Source: Variovorax sp. J22P240
Lineage (GTDB): Bacteria; Pseudomonadota; Gammaproteobacteria; Burkholderiales; Burkholderiaceae_C
Reading direction: 5' to 3'
Length of the DNA stretch: 64,000 nt
Assembly: GCF_030316855.1 (NCBI RefSeq)
Contig: NZ_JASZYR010000018.1
Coordinates: 42,141 to 106,140, forward strand
Part shown: one piece after another, positions 39,688 through 47,591 of the stretch
How positions within the stretch are numbered: the first letter of the stretch is position 1
Layout: each line of letters starts with the position of its first letter
Notes under the pieces: model-generated
The model's database searches: none
What the model was told of the DNA's origin: nothing
The model's input: the letters and a program-made list of their open reading frames with translations, nothing else
Made by a program: the position numbers and the translations under genes

Positions 39688-41457
39688 ATGTTTGCTGCCG
39701 CGCACTACGCGGCGCTGGCGGTGTTTGTCGCCAGCTGTTGGGGCATCGGACGGATGCTGCTGACGCGCATCGGCGTGCCGATGCGACGCGATGTCTGGCT
39801 CGAGACGGCCATGGCCATCGCGACCGGCATCGGGCTCGTCATTTGCGTCTTCCAGGCCTTCGCGATCGCCGGCAGGTTCGCCGTGGTCGTCGTGTGGGCG
39901 GTGTTCGCCATCGGCATCGCAGCGGCGCTGCTGCAAGCGCCTGCGTGGTTGCGGGAGGTGCGCATGCGCGAAGTGCCGGCGGCACTCTCCTGGCTCGAGA
40001 AGCTGGGGATGGTCGTGCTCGCGGTGCTCGCCGTGCCGACGCTGGTGGCGCCGATGGGTCCGCCCGTCGCGTTCGACGAGCTGATGTATCACCTGCCCTA
40101 TGCGCGCGAGGTGGCGCTCACCGGCTCGCTCGGCATCTACGACTGGCTTCGCTACCCCTGGTTCCCGTACAACTACAACCTGCTCTACGCCGCGGCGCTG
40201 ATGGTTGGCGACGACGTGCTGCCGCACTTCGCGAACGCGCTCGCAGGATGGCTGTCCGTCTGGATCGTCTATCGCCTGGGCGTGGTGCATGTGAACCGCG
40301 TGGTGGCGTGCATCGGGGCCGCGATCTGGCTCGGGCTGGGCGACTACTCCGGCGCGCTGATCGATACCAGCGTCGCGCTGTTCGTGCTCGCCGCATGCAC
40401 GGCCTTGTGGTGGTGGCGCGAATCGCCGCGAACCGGCGTGCGCTGGCTGGCGCTCGCGGCCTTCTTTCTCGGCGTCGCGGTCGGCTCGAAGTACCAGGCC
40501 CTGACCGTCACGCCGCTGGTGGCCGTCTTCGTGCTCCTGCACGAGCGCCGTCCGCGCGTGCTGGGCGTGGCGCTGGCCTGCTTCCTGGTCCCGTGCGTGT
40601 ACTGGTACGCACGCAACGCCATCATGACCGGCGACCCGTTCAATCCGATCGGCGCGCGGGTATTCGGCTTCACCAACTGGAACATGCAGGACTACCGCAT
40701 GCAGTTCCAGGATGTGCAGGACCACGCGGGCCTGCCGAACCCGCTCATCTGGGCCGTGCTGGCCGTGCCCTTCAGCGCCTACTGGAAGCGTTCCGCCGTG
40801 TTGCGCGCCGCCTTCGTGTTCTGCGTCTATTCGCTGTTCGTCTGGAGCCTCACCTCGCGCTATCCGCGCTACCTGACGGCGTCCCTTCCGATCCTGGCGC
40901 TGACCGCCGCCGTGGGATGGCAGACCATCTTCGGCGCCATCGCACTCAGGCTGCGCAGGGCGATGCCGGAACGCGATCTCATCGGCGCGCTCGACCGGGC
41001 AGGGCGCTGGCTCGGCGTGGCGCTGCTGGTGGTCGTGGCGACTTTCTCCGTCCACCAGGCGCGAAGGAAGGTGGCGCTGTTCGCCACCACACCTGTGGAG
41101 CGTGAAGCCGTCTTGCGCAAGCGGGTGCCCGGCTACGCGGTCATGGACTACCTGCGCCAGCACGCGACCGGCCGCGTCTACCAGATCGCACTGATCGAGG
41201 CCACCTACTACGGACCCAATCCGGTCTGGGGCGACGCGCTCGGGCCCTGGCGGTACTCGGACTTCATCGTCCTGCCGCCCCTCGAATTCGCGCGCAAACT
41301 CGCCGGACTGGGATTCGAGGCGATCGCCGTCGACGTGGCCAATGCGCCATTGCTCGAGGCGCAACCCGGCTTCCTTGACCAATTCGCCTTGATGTACGAA
41401 AAAGACGGCGCCAAGGCCTATCGCAACCTCCAATATAAGAATGACCGGAAGCCCTGA
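39688..41457 (+). CDS. GT-C-type glycosyltransferase, polytopic membrane protein
   Basis: About 589 residues with ten or more membrane spans. The first periplasmic loop carries PVAFDELMYHLPYA (near 130), placing an acidic residue after the first helices as in GT-C enzymes (ArnT/PMT-like), which use polyprenyl-phosphate sugars. A soluble C-terminal domain (about 480-589) follows. The start is uncertain: ATG at 39688 is chosen because earlier in-frame starts overlap metH. It is first in a three-gene cassette with overlapping GT2 and GtrA genes. Confidence 0.82.
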   Translation: MFAAAHYAALAVFVASCWGIGRMLLTRIGVPMRRDVWLETAMAIATGIGLVICVFQAFAIAGRFAVVVVWAVFAIGIAAALLQAPAWLREVRMREVPAALSWLEKLGMVVLAVLAVPTLVAPMGPPVAFDELMYHLPYAREVALTGSLGIYDWLRYPWFPYNYNLLYAAALMVGDDVLPHFANALAGWLSVWIVYRLGVVHVNRVVACIGAAIWLGLGDYSGALIDTSVALFVLAACTALWWWRESPRTGVRWLALAAFFLGVAVGSKYQALTVTPLVAVFVLLHERRPRVLGVALACFLVPCVYWYARNAIMTGDPFNPIGARVFGFTNWNMQDYRMQFQDVQDHAGLPNPLIWAVLAVPFSAYWKRSAVLRAAFVFCVYSLFVWSLTSRYPRYLTASLPILALTAAVGWQTIFGAIALRLRRAMPERDLIGALDRAGRWLGVALLVVVATFSVHQARRKVALFATTPVEREAVLRKRVPGYAVMDYLRQHATGRVYQIALIEATYYGPNPVWGDALGPWRYSDFIVLPPLEFARKLAGLGFEAIAVDVANAPLLEAQPGFLDQFALMYEKDGAKAYRNLQYKNDRKP

Positions 41458-42403
41458 CCCACGCGCCCTGCGCGTAGCCGCCGTGATTCCGTGCTTCAAC
41501 GAGGCACTGTCGATTGCCCAGGTGGTGGACGAATTCCGCGCGGCGCTGCCCGAGGCGGAGATCCACGTTTTCGACAACAACTCGACCGACGGCACCGCCG
41601 AGGTCGCCAGGGCGACCGGCGCCACAGTCACGCACGTGGCATTGCGCGGCAAGGGCAACGTGGCGCGCCGCATGTTCGCGGACGTCGAGGCCGACGTCTA
41701 CGTGATGGTCGACGGCGATGCCACCTACGACGTGCGCGACATCCGCCAGCACATCGACCTGCTGGTGCGGGACAACCTCGACATGATCGTCGGCTCGCGC
41801 ATCGACGATGGCGCGGATGCGCAGACCTACCGGCGCGGGCATCGCTTCGGCAATCGGCTGCTCACCGGCGCGGTGGCGAGCCTCTTCGGCGGACGGCTGA
41901 CCGATATGCTGTCGGGCTATCGCGTGTTCTCCAGGCGCTATGCGAAGTCGTTTCCGGCCGTGTCGGAGGGTTTCGAGATCGAGACCGAGCTGACGGTCCA
42001 TGCGCTGGAGTTGCGCATGCCCTTCGCCGAAGTGCCGGTGCTCTACCGTTCGCGGCCCGAAGGCTCGGAGAGCAAGCTGTCGACCTACCGCGACGGCTGG
42101 CGCATCCTGAAGACCATCTGCAAGCTCTTCGTCAGTGAGCGGCCCTTGCTGTTTTTCAGCAGCGTCGCCGGCGTGCTGGCACTGCTGTCGGTGATCCTGG
42201 CCGAGCCGCTGCTCACCACCTACCTGCGCACCGGACTGGTTCCCCGACTGCCGACCGCCGTGTTCGTGACCGGCACCATGCTGGTCGCGATGCTGGCTTT
42301 CGTCTGCGGCGTGGTGCTGCACACGGTGACGATCGGCCGGCAGGAAGCCAAGCGGCTGCGCTACCTGGCCATTCCGGGCGTGCGGCATCGCGGCTCGCCA
42401 TGA
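41441..42403 (+). CDS. GT2 glycosyltransferase, polyprenyl-phosphate sugar synthase type
   Basis: 320 residues. A GT2 domain (VAAVIPCFNEALSI near 12, DNNSTDGTAE near 46, YVMVDGDATYD with the DxD motif near 90, GYRVFSRRY near 160) is followed by two C-terminal membrane helices. This is the GtrB/DPM1-like layout that loads a sugar on undecaprenyl phosphate. It overlaps the upstream gene by 17 bp and the GtrA gene by 4 bp. Confidence 0.92.
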   Translation: MTGSPDPRALRVAAVIPCFNEALSIAQVVDEFRAALPEAEIHVFDNNSTDGTAEVARATGATVTHVALRGKGNVARRMFADVEADVYVMVDGDATYDVRDIRQHIDLLVRDNLDMIVGSRIDDGADAQTYRRGHRFGNRLLTGAVASLFGGRLTDMLSGYRVFSRRYAKSFPAVSEGFEIETELTVHALELRMPFAEVPVLYRSRPEGSESKLSTYRDGWRILKTICKLFVSERPLLFFSSVAGVLALLSVILAEPLLTTYLRTGLVPRLPTAVFVTGTMLVAMLAFVCGVVLHTVTIGRQEAKRLRYLAIPGVRHRGSP

Positions 42404-42798
42404 AGGCGGGGCGAGAGTTCCTGTACTTCGCGGCCGTCGGGGTGGTCGGCTTCGGGGTCGATCTCGGCGTGCTCTACCTCGTCGCACCGTTTCTGGGGTG
42501 GTACGGCGCGCGCGTGGTGTCCTTCATCGCGGCGGCCACCGCGACCTGGGCGCTGAACCGGCGCTACACCTTCACCGCCCGGCGCTCGGACTCGTCCCTT
42601 GTGCGCGAGTACGCGCACTACCTGCTGACCATGCTGGCCGGCGCGATGGTGAACTACACGGTCTACGTGCTGACGCTGCATTGGGTCGGCGGCCCGCTGG
42701 CGCCAGCGCTCGGCGTGGCGCTCGGAAGCTGCGCGGGGCTGGCGGTCAACTTCCTGTCGGCGCGGCACCTGGTCTTCAAGTCCGCGCGCAAGAGATGA
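42400..42798 (+). CDS. GtrA-family lipid-linked sugar flippase
   Basis: 132 residues with four membrane helices and the GtrA signature FAAVGVVGFGVDLGVLYLV, then TWALNRRYTF near 47. GtrA proteins move undecaprenyl-phosphate sugars across the inner membrane. With the GT2 and GT-C genes it completes a three-gene glycan-decorating system. Its TGA is followed by a dispersed structured repeat. Confidence 0.93.
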   Translation: MKAGREFLYFAAVGVVGFGVDLGVLYLVAPFLGWYGARVVSFIAAATATWALNRRYTFTARRSDSSLVREYAHYLLTMLAGAMVNYTVYVLTLHWVGGPLAPALGVALGSCAGLAVNFLSARHLVFKSARKR

Positions 42799-42800
42799 GA

Positions 42801-42892
42801 TCTCTCCCCCAGGCTTGCCCACTTCGTGTGGCCGCCTCCCCCCTTCCGGGGGCAACCCCTGCGGGCCGGCAAAGCCGGTTCCGCGGGGTTCT
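42801..42892 (+). repeat. Dispersed three-hairpin repeat, copy 3 (after gtrA-like gene)
   Basis: It begins 2 bp after the TGA (TCTCTCCCCCAGGCT). Hairpin 0 is GCCCAC-TTC-GTG[T]GGC, where the GCG/CGC pairs of copies 1, 4 and 5 are replaced by GCC/GGC. Hairpin I is CCCCC-TTCC-GGGGG. Hairpin II is AACCCC[T]GCGG / CCGCGGGGTT, where A-T of other copies is replaced by C-G, around CCGGC-AAA-GCCGG. Confidence 0.9.
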
Positions 42893-42967
42893 TGGTCTCG
42901 GCCGCGCCGGTTTCATGAGTCACGTGTCACGCGACAGCGTGGTGAAACGCTGATGTGCGCGGCATGA

Positions 42968-42986
42968 CTCCCTCTCCGAGAGGGAG
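42968..42986. terminator. Hairpin after the enamidase gene
   Basis: CTCCCTCT-CCG-AGAGGGAG is an 8-bp perfect stem 8 bp beyond the enamidase stop. There is no T-run, so it may be an RNA-stabilising or palindromic repeat element and not an intrinsic terminator. Confidence 0.45.
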
Positions 42987-42993
42987 GGGGCTG

Positions 42994-44193
42994 TCAGTGG
43001 GCGCCTGAAACAACCACGGGGATCTCGGTCGCCGGCGGCGTATTGCGGCTGCGGCCGCAGCGCACGATGCCGTCGATCATCACCATCCCGACGCCGGGAA
43101 TGTCGCCGAACTGCACGCTCTCGAGCAGGGTCTTGCCAGCGGTGTGCTGTGCACGGTCCATGAACACGAAGTCCGCCGCGCGGCCGATCTCGATCAACCC
43201 GCAGTTGAGCTTGCGGATGCGCGCCGTGTTGCCCGTCGCGAAGCAGAACACCAGCTCGGCCGGAATGCCCGCGATCGACGACAGCATCGCCACCATGCGC
43301 AGGATGCCCAGCGGCTGCACGCCCGAGCCGGCCGGCCCGTCGGTGCCCAGGATCACGCGGTGCGGGCATTTGAGATCGAGCGCCGCCTTCGCCGCCGCGA
43401 TCGCGACGCGCTCGTTGCCGTTGTGCACGATCTCGATCGCGCGCGAGGACTTCTCGCACAGCTCGCACACATGCGCCTCGGGCAGCGAGGTATGGCCGCC
43501 GTTGATGTGGCCGATGATGTCGGCGTCGGCTTCGAGCACCACGTCCTTGTCGATCAGGCCCGAGCCCGGGATCGAGGGGCCGCCTGTGTGGATCGTGCTC
43601 TGGATGCCGTACTTGCGCGCCCAGGCCACCATCTCCTTGGCCTCGTAGCCGGCCTTGACCGAGCCCAGGCCCACTTCGCCGAGCAGGCCCACGCCGGCTT
43701 CGGCCAGTTCCTTGAAGTCGCTCTCGACCATGCCCTTCTCGATGACCGGCGCACCGGCGAGCACCTTCACGCCACCGGGGCGAAAGTTGTCGAAGGCGCG
43801 TTGCGCGGTGATGGCCAGCGCCTTCAGGCCCACGATGTCCTTGGGGCGGCCGGGCAGGTGCACCTCGCCGGCGGAGATCATGGTGGTCACGCCCCCGTTC
43901 ATCGTCGAGTCGATCCAGCCGATCTGGCCCTGGCGCGGTGTCCAATCGCCGAAGACGGGGTGCACGTGGCTGTCGATCAGGCCGGGCGCGACGCAGGTCT
44001 TCTTGCAGTCGATGACGGTCTGCGCGCCTTCGAGGTCGCAGTCCTTTTCCTTGGCGACCGCGACGATGAGTCCATCATTCACCACGATGGTGTCGGCGTC
44101 GAGGATGGGCTTGTCGATGTCGCCCGAGAGCAGCAGACCTATGTTCCGGATGACGACCTTGCCCGACTTTGCGCCGGTTGCGACTTCTGCCAT
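42994..44193 (-). CDS. ena: Amidohydrolase, enamidase-like (Ena)
   Basis: 399 residues of the amidohydrolase superfamily. Metal ligands: DSHVHPVFGD near 75 (HxH), the acidic position in GEVGLGSVKAGYEA near 165, STIHTGG near 198, IGHINGGHTS near 228 and GTDGPAGSGVQ near 282. It resembles the binuclear enamidase of Eubacterium barkeri, which hydrolyses 1,4,5,6-tetrahydro-6-oxonicotinate to 2-formylglutarate. The 6-hydroxynicotinate-reductase-like and NicAB genes in the same cluster support that reaction. GAAGAGG lies seven bases before the ATG. The start lies 55 bp inside the end of the TetR gene. Confidence 0.8.
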   Translation of the reverse strand: MAEVATGAKSGKVVIRNIGLLLSGDIDKPILDADTIVVNDGLIVAVAKEKDCDLEGAQTVIDCKKTCVAPGLIDSHVHPVFGDWTPRQGQIGWIDSTMNGGVTTMISAGEVHLPGRPKDIVGLKALAITAQRAFDNFRPGGVKVLAGAPVIEKGMVESDFKELAEAGVGLLGEVGLGSVKAGYEAKEMVAWARKYGIQSTIHTGGPSIPGSGLIDKDVVLEADADIIGHINGGHTSLPEAHVCELCEKSSRAIEIVHNGNERVAIAAAKAALDLKCPHRVILGTDGPAGSGVQPLGILRMVAMLSSIAGIPAELVFCFATGNTARIRKLNCGLIEIGRAADFVFMDRAQHTAGKTLLESVQFGDIPGVGMVMIDGIVRCGRSRNTPPATEIPVVVSGAH

Positions 44194-44918
44194 GTCTTAG
44201 CCTCTTCGTGGAGTGGAGTTGTTGCCTCGTCGGAAGCCCCCGCGTCGACCGTGCGCAGCACCGTCTCGATCACGAAGTCTTCCCAGTGCGCGACGGCCTC
44301 CGGCGTTTCCAGCGGCTCGCCGAGGAATGCGGTCAGCGTGTGGCGGTTCGACGTGTAGAAATAGCCGGTCGACGCGATCAGCAGGTAAAGGTCGCGCGCC
44401 GCCACGTCGTTGCGGAACAGGCCTTGCGCGACGCCGCTCGCGACGATCTCCCGGATGATCGAGATTGCTCGCGACGAATACTCGCGCGCCCGCAGCGACT
44501 TCGCGATGTGCCGGCCCTTGTGCAGGTTCTCGGTGTTGAGCAGCGTGACGAACTCGGGGTTCTTGCGGTAGTAGCCGAGCACGAAGCGGATCAACGCCGT
44601 GAGCGATTCGACCGGGCGCGTCGCGTCGAGATCGATCGCGGCTTCCGCGTCGTCCATGCGCCGGTAGATGCCTTCGAGCACCGCGATGAAGAGGCCTTCC
44701 TTGCTGCCGAAGTAGTAATAGATCATGCGGTCGTACGACTTCGCGGCCTTCGAGATCTTCTCGACGCTGCCGCCGTCGTAGCCGTACTTCGCGAACACCT
44801 TGGTCGCCGCGCGCAGGATGCTCTCGCGCGTGGCTTGCGCGGCAGCTTCACGCACGCCGGTGCGGCGCGTCGCGGCCTTGGGTGCGCCCATGCGGGCGGC
44901 TGCCTTCGCTTCGGCCAT
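44139..44918 (-). CDS. TetR-family transcriptional regulator
   Basis: 259 residues. After a basic alanine-rich leader of about 25 residues, the TetR helix-turn-helix spans about 30-80 (FAKYGYDGGSVEKISKAAKS then MIYYYFGSKEGL). The remainder is the ligand domain, with a disordered tail (about 230-259) whose coding sequence overlaps the enamidase gene. The ATG at 44918 is used; further upstream codons run into the reductase gene. It is co-transcribed with reductase and enamidase, and is the likely reader of the inverted repeats at 45805 and 45842. Confidence 0.9.
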   Translation of the reverse strand: MAEAKAAARMGAPKAATRRTGVREAAAQATRESILRAATKVFAKYGYDGGSVEKISKAAKSYDRMIYYYFGSKEGLFIAVLEGIYRRMDDAEAAIDLDATRPVESLTALIRFVLGYYRKNPEFVTLLNTENLHKGRHIAKSLRAREYSSRAISIIREIVASGVAQGLFRNDVAARDLYLLIASTGYFYTSNRHTLTAFLGEPLETPEAVAHWEDFVIETVLRTVDAGASDEATTPLHEEAKTWQKSQPAQSRARSSSGT

Positions 44919-44932
44919 CGCAGACTTCGCTT

Positions 44933-45706
44933 CTACTTTTCCGCGAAGGCGCGTTCGACGACGAAGTCGCCAGGGGTGGAAGTGTTGCCTTCCTTGAACC
45001 CGCGCGCTTCGAGGATGTGCTTGAGGTCGACCAGCAGACCGGGGCTGCCGCACAGCATCACGCGGTCTTCGGCGGCGTTGAGCGGCGGGAGGCCGAGGTC
45101 GTCGGTGAGCTTGTTGGCTTCGATCAGCTCGGTGATGCGGCCCATGTTGCGGAACTCCTCGCGCGTCACGGTCGGGTAGTAGAGCAGTTGCTTCTCGATC
45201 ATCTCGCCCAGGATTTCGTGCCTGGGCAGGTGATCGGTCACGAGGTCGTGATAGGCCAGCTCGTCGATCTGGCGCACGCCGTGCACCAGGATGACCTGCT
45301 CGAACTTCTCATAGGTGTCGGGGTCGCGGATGATGCTCATGAACGGTGCCAGGCCGGTGCCGGTGCCGAACAGATAGAGCCGCTTGCCTGGGAGCGTGTA
45401 GTCGATCAGCAGCGTGCCCGTGGGCTTGCGGCCCACGATGATGGTGTCGCCCACCTGGATGTGCTGGAGCTTCGAGGTCAGGGGGCCTTCTTCCACCTTG
45501 ATGCTCAGGAACTCCAGGTGTTCCTCGTAATTGGGGCTGACGATGCTGTAGGCACGCAGGAGCGGCTTGTTGTTGACCTTCAGGCCGATCATCGTGAAGT
45601 GGCCGTTCGAGAAACGAAGGGCCGGATCGCGCGTGGTGGTAAAGGTGAACAGGCGGTCGGTCCAGTGGTGGACGCTCAACACACGTTCTTCGCTGAATGC
45701 ACTCAT
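44933..45706 (-). CDS. fpr: Ferredoxin-NADP+ reductase
   Basis: 257 residues: FAD-binding barrel with LRAYSIVSPNYEEHLEF (near 48) and LFGTGTGLAPF (near 110), then the NADP-binding half with ILVHGVRQIDEL and MLCGSPGL, ending FVVERAFAEK as in bacterial Fpr. It exchanges electrons between NADPH and ferredoxin. First gene of the minus-strand unit with TetR and enamidase. It is divergent from the Hnr-like Fe-S reductase, so supplying that enzyme with low-potential electrons is the likely role (inference). Confidence 0.92.
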   Translation of the reverse strand: MSAFSEERVLSVHHWTDRLFTFTTTRDPALRFSNGHFTMIGLKVNNKPLLRAYSIVSPNYEEHLEFLSIKVEEGPLTSKLQHIQVGDTIIVGRKPTGTLLIDYTLPGKRLYLFGTGTGLAPFMSIIRDPDTYEKFEQVILVHGVRQIDELAYHDLVTDHLPRHEILGEMIEKQLLYYPTVTREEFRNMGRITELIEANKLTDDLGLPPLNAAEDRVMLCGSPGLLVDLKHILEARGFKEGNTSTPGDFVVERAFAEK

Positions 45707-45804
45707 AAGGGTCAGGAATGGTTATGAACGAAAAAGGGAACCCCCGATTGTCGGCGACTCGGTTGTGCCCGCGAAAACACCATTGCAAGCATCGGGCCTG
45801 TTTG

Positions 45805-45825
45805 CTACATTGATCTTCAATGTAG
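45805..45825. promoter_or_regulatory. TetR-type operator, perfect inverted repeat
   Basis: CTACATTGA-TCT-TCAATGTAG has two perfect 9-bp arms with a 3-bp centre. It sits about midway in the divergent promoter between the reductase (start 45706) and Hnr-like (start 45951) genes, as expected for the TetR protein encoded next door. Confidence 0.75.
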
Positions 45826-45841
45826 TGTTTGCCACATGAAA

Positions 45842-45859
45842 GTGTAGGGAATGCTACAC
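45842..45859. promoter_or_regulatory. Second inverted repeat in the divergent promoter
   Basis: GTGTAG-N6-CTACAC, 17 bp beyond the first operator. The half-site TGCTACA also occurs in the first operator, so it may be a second binding site for the same regulator. Confidence 0.5.
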
Positions 45860-45950
45860 AAACGTCACTTCCAGCACAAGCGCCAGCGCAAGAGGGCCTT
45901 CGGCACAGATGTTGCACGGCCCGCTGCCTGATTCCCACGAGACGCCCGCG

Positions 45951-47576
45951 ATGACCGAACACACGAAGACAGACGGATTGCCCGGCATGGACATGCCGGT
46001 AATGCCCGAGGCCACGGGCCGCGCGCCGTTGCGCAACGAGAAAATGAGCGCCAGCAAGGTGGAATGCAACGCCTGCCCGGTGCTGTGCCAGATCTCCGAC
46101 GGGCGCACCGGCGCCTGCGACCGCTATGCCAACCGCGACGGCGTGCTGGTGCGCGTCGATCCGGTGGTGCTGCTGCGTCGCGAACTGTCGAGCGAATCGC
46201 CTGCCCTCGTGCCCTTCGCCCGGGTGAACGCCGAGCTCGATGAGGTCGAACGCACCGTCGAGCCGGTCGCCGACCCCGACTGGAACGGCGATCTCCTTCG
46301 TGCCGACGAGGTTTTTGTGACGGGCGTGGGCTCGTCCACCACCTACCCCGACTACAAGCCCGCGCCCTTCATCGTGGCCTCGAAAGCGCAGGGCGTCGAC
46401 ATGGTGACGGTGGTGACCGAAGGCATCTTCAGCTACTGCAGCTTCAAGGTGAAGATCGACACCGACCGCTTCCTGGGCGCCGAGCAGGCCAATGTGCGCT
46501 ACCGCGGTGAGGTGGTGGGCCACGTCACCACCGCCGAATACGGCTCTCAGATGCTGTCGCTCGGCGGTGTGCACCACCTCACCGGCGGCAGCAAGAAGGA
46601 AGGGCGCATGACGGTCGAACTGATGCAGCTGCTCGGCAACAAGAAGCCGGTCGAATGCGTGATCGATGGCGGCGCCAGCATGGTGATCCAGGCAGGCAAG
46701 GCGCCGATCGTCAATGGCGTGGAGGAGCATCGCATGCGCGTGGGCTGCGGCTCCGCAGCCGTAGGCATCTTCGCGCGCCAGCTGTTCGGCCATGCCGACG
46801 AGGTGGTGGTGGTCGACGACCACATCACCGGCGTGTTGACCGAGCACCAGGCGGGGCGCTGCCTCGACATGCCGGCCTCGGGCATCCAGATGCGCGGCCG
46901 CAAGTCGACGCCGGGGCGGTACTTCCAGGTCGCGAACCCGGGCAACGGCTGGGGCGGCACGGACATCGACGATCCGCTCTCCATCATCGAAGGATGGGAA
47001 GAGGGTGTGGCCCGACCCGGCTTGCGCCTGCTGATGACTTCGACCACCGGCGAGCATGCGCAGTGGTACGTGCTCGACGAGCAATTGCGCCCCGTCGAGC
47101 AGGAGATGCCGGCCGAGGTGCGCCGCATCGTGGAGCGCATCGGCGAGAACTGCGAACCCTCGCTGTGCACGGTGCTGTTCCTCGGTGGTGCGGGTGGCAG
47201 CCTGCGCGCCGGGGTGACGGAGAACCCGGTGCTGCTCACCCGCGCAATCAAGCGCGCGCTGGTCAACGTGACCTGCGGTGGCGCACCGGCCTACGTGTGG
47301 CCCGGTGGCGGCATCACGGTGATGGCCGATGTGCTGCGCATGCCGGACAACAGCTTCGGCACGGTGCCCACCCCGGCGATCGTTGCGCCCATCGAATTCA
47401 GCATGCGGCGCGAGGACTACGCCGCACTGGGCGGCCACATGGAGCATGTGTTCTCGCTCGAACAGGCGCTTGCTCGGGGCGCCTGGCAGGACGACGGTGC
47501 GCCGCTGGCACGCCAATGGCTGCGCATGGATGCAGCCAACCCCTGGCCCTTGGGCCAGCCGCCGATGCTCGGCTGA
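45951..47576 (+). CDS. hnr: 6-hydroxynicotinate reductase-like Fe-S protein
   Basis: 541 residues. A cysteine cluster near the N-terminus (Cys39, 42, 46, 56: C-x2-C-x3-C-x9-C in VECNACPVLCQISDG and TGACDRY) fits a [4Fe-4S] site. The remainder has GEVVGHVTTAEYGSQML and several glycine-rich stretches. It resembles the Eubacterium barkeri enzyme that reduces 6-hydroxynicotinate with reduced ferredoxin. The adjacent ferredoxin reductase, enamidase and NicAB-like genes agree. A ring-opening amidohydrolase-type role is less likely given the cysteines. The ATG at 45951 is chosen; one 14 codons upstream is possible. Confidence 0.75.
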   Translation: MTEHTKTDGLPGMDMPVMPEATGRAPLRNEKMSASKVECNACPVLCQISDGRTGACDRYANRDGVLVRVDPVVLLRRELSSESPALVPFARVNAELDEVERTVEPVADPDWNGDLLRADEVFVTGVGSSTTYPDYKPAPFIVASKAQGVDMVTVVTEGIFSYCSFKVKIDTDRFLGAEQANVRYRGEVVGHVTTAEYGSQMLSLGGVHHLTGGSKKEGRMTVELMQLLGNKKPVECVIDGGASMVIQAGKAPIVNGVEEHRMRVGCGSAAVGIFARQLFGHADEVVVVDDHITGVLTEHQAGRCLDMPASGIQMRGRKSTPGRYFQVANPGNGWGGTDIDDPLSIIEGWEEGVARPGLRLLMTSTTGEHAQWYVLDEQLRPVEQEMPAEVRRIVERIGENCEPSLCTVLFLGGAGGSLRAGVTENPVLLTRAIKRALVNVTCGGAPAYVWPGGGITVMADVLRMPDNSFGTVPTPAIVAPIEFSMRREDYAALGGHMEHVFSLEQALARGAWQDDGAPLARQWLRMDAANPWPLGQPPMLG

Positions 47577-47591
47577 CCGGACCGCATTGCC

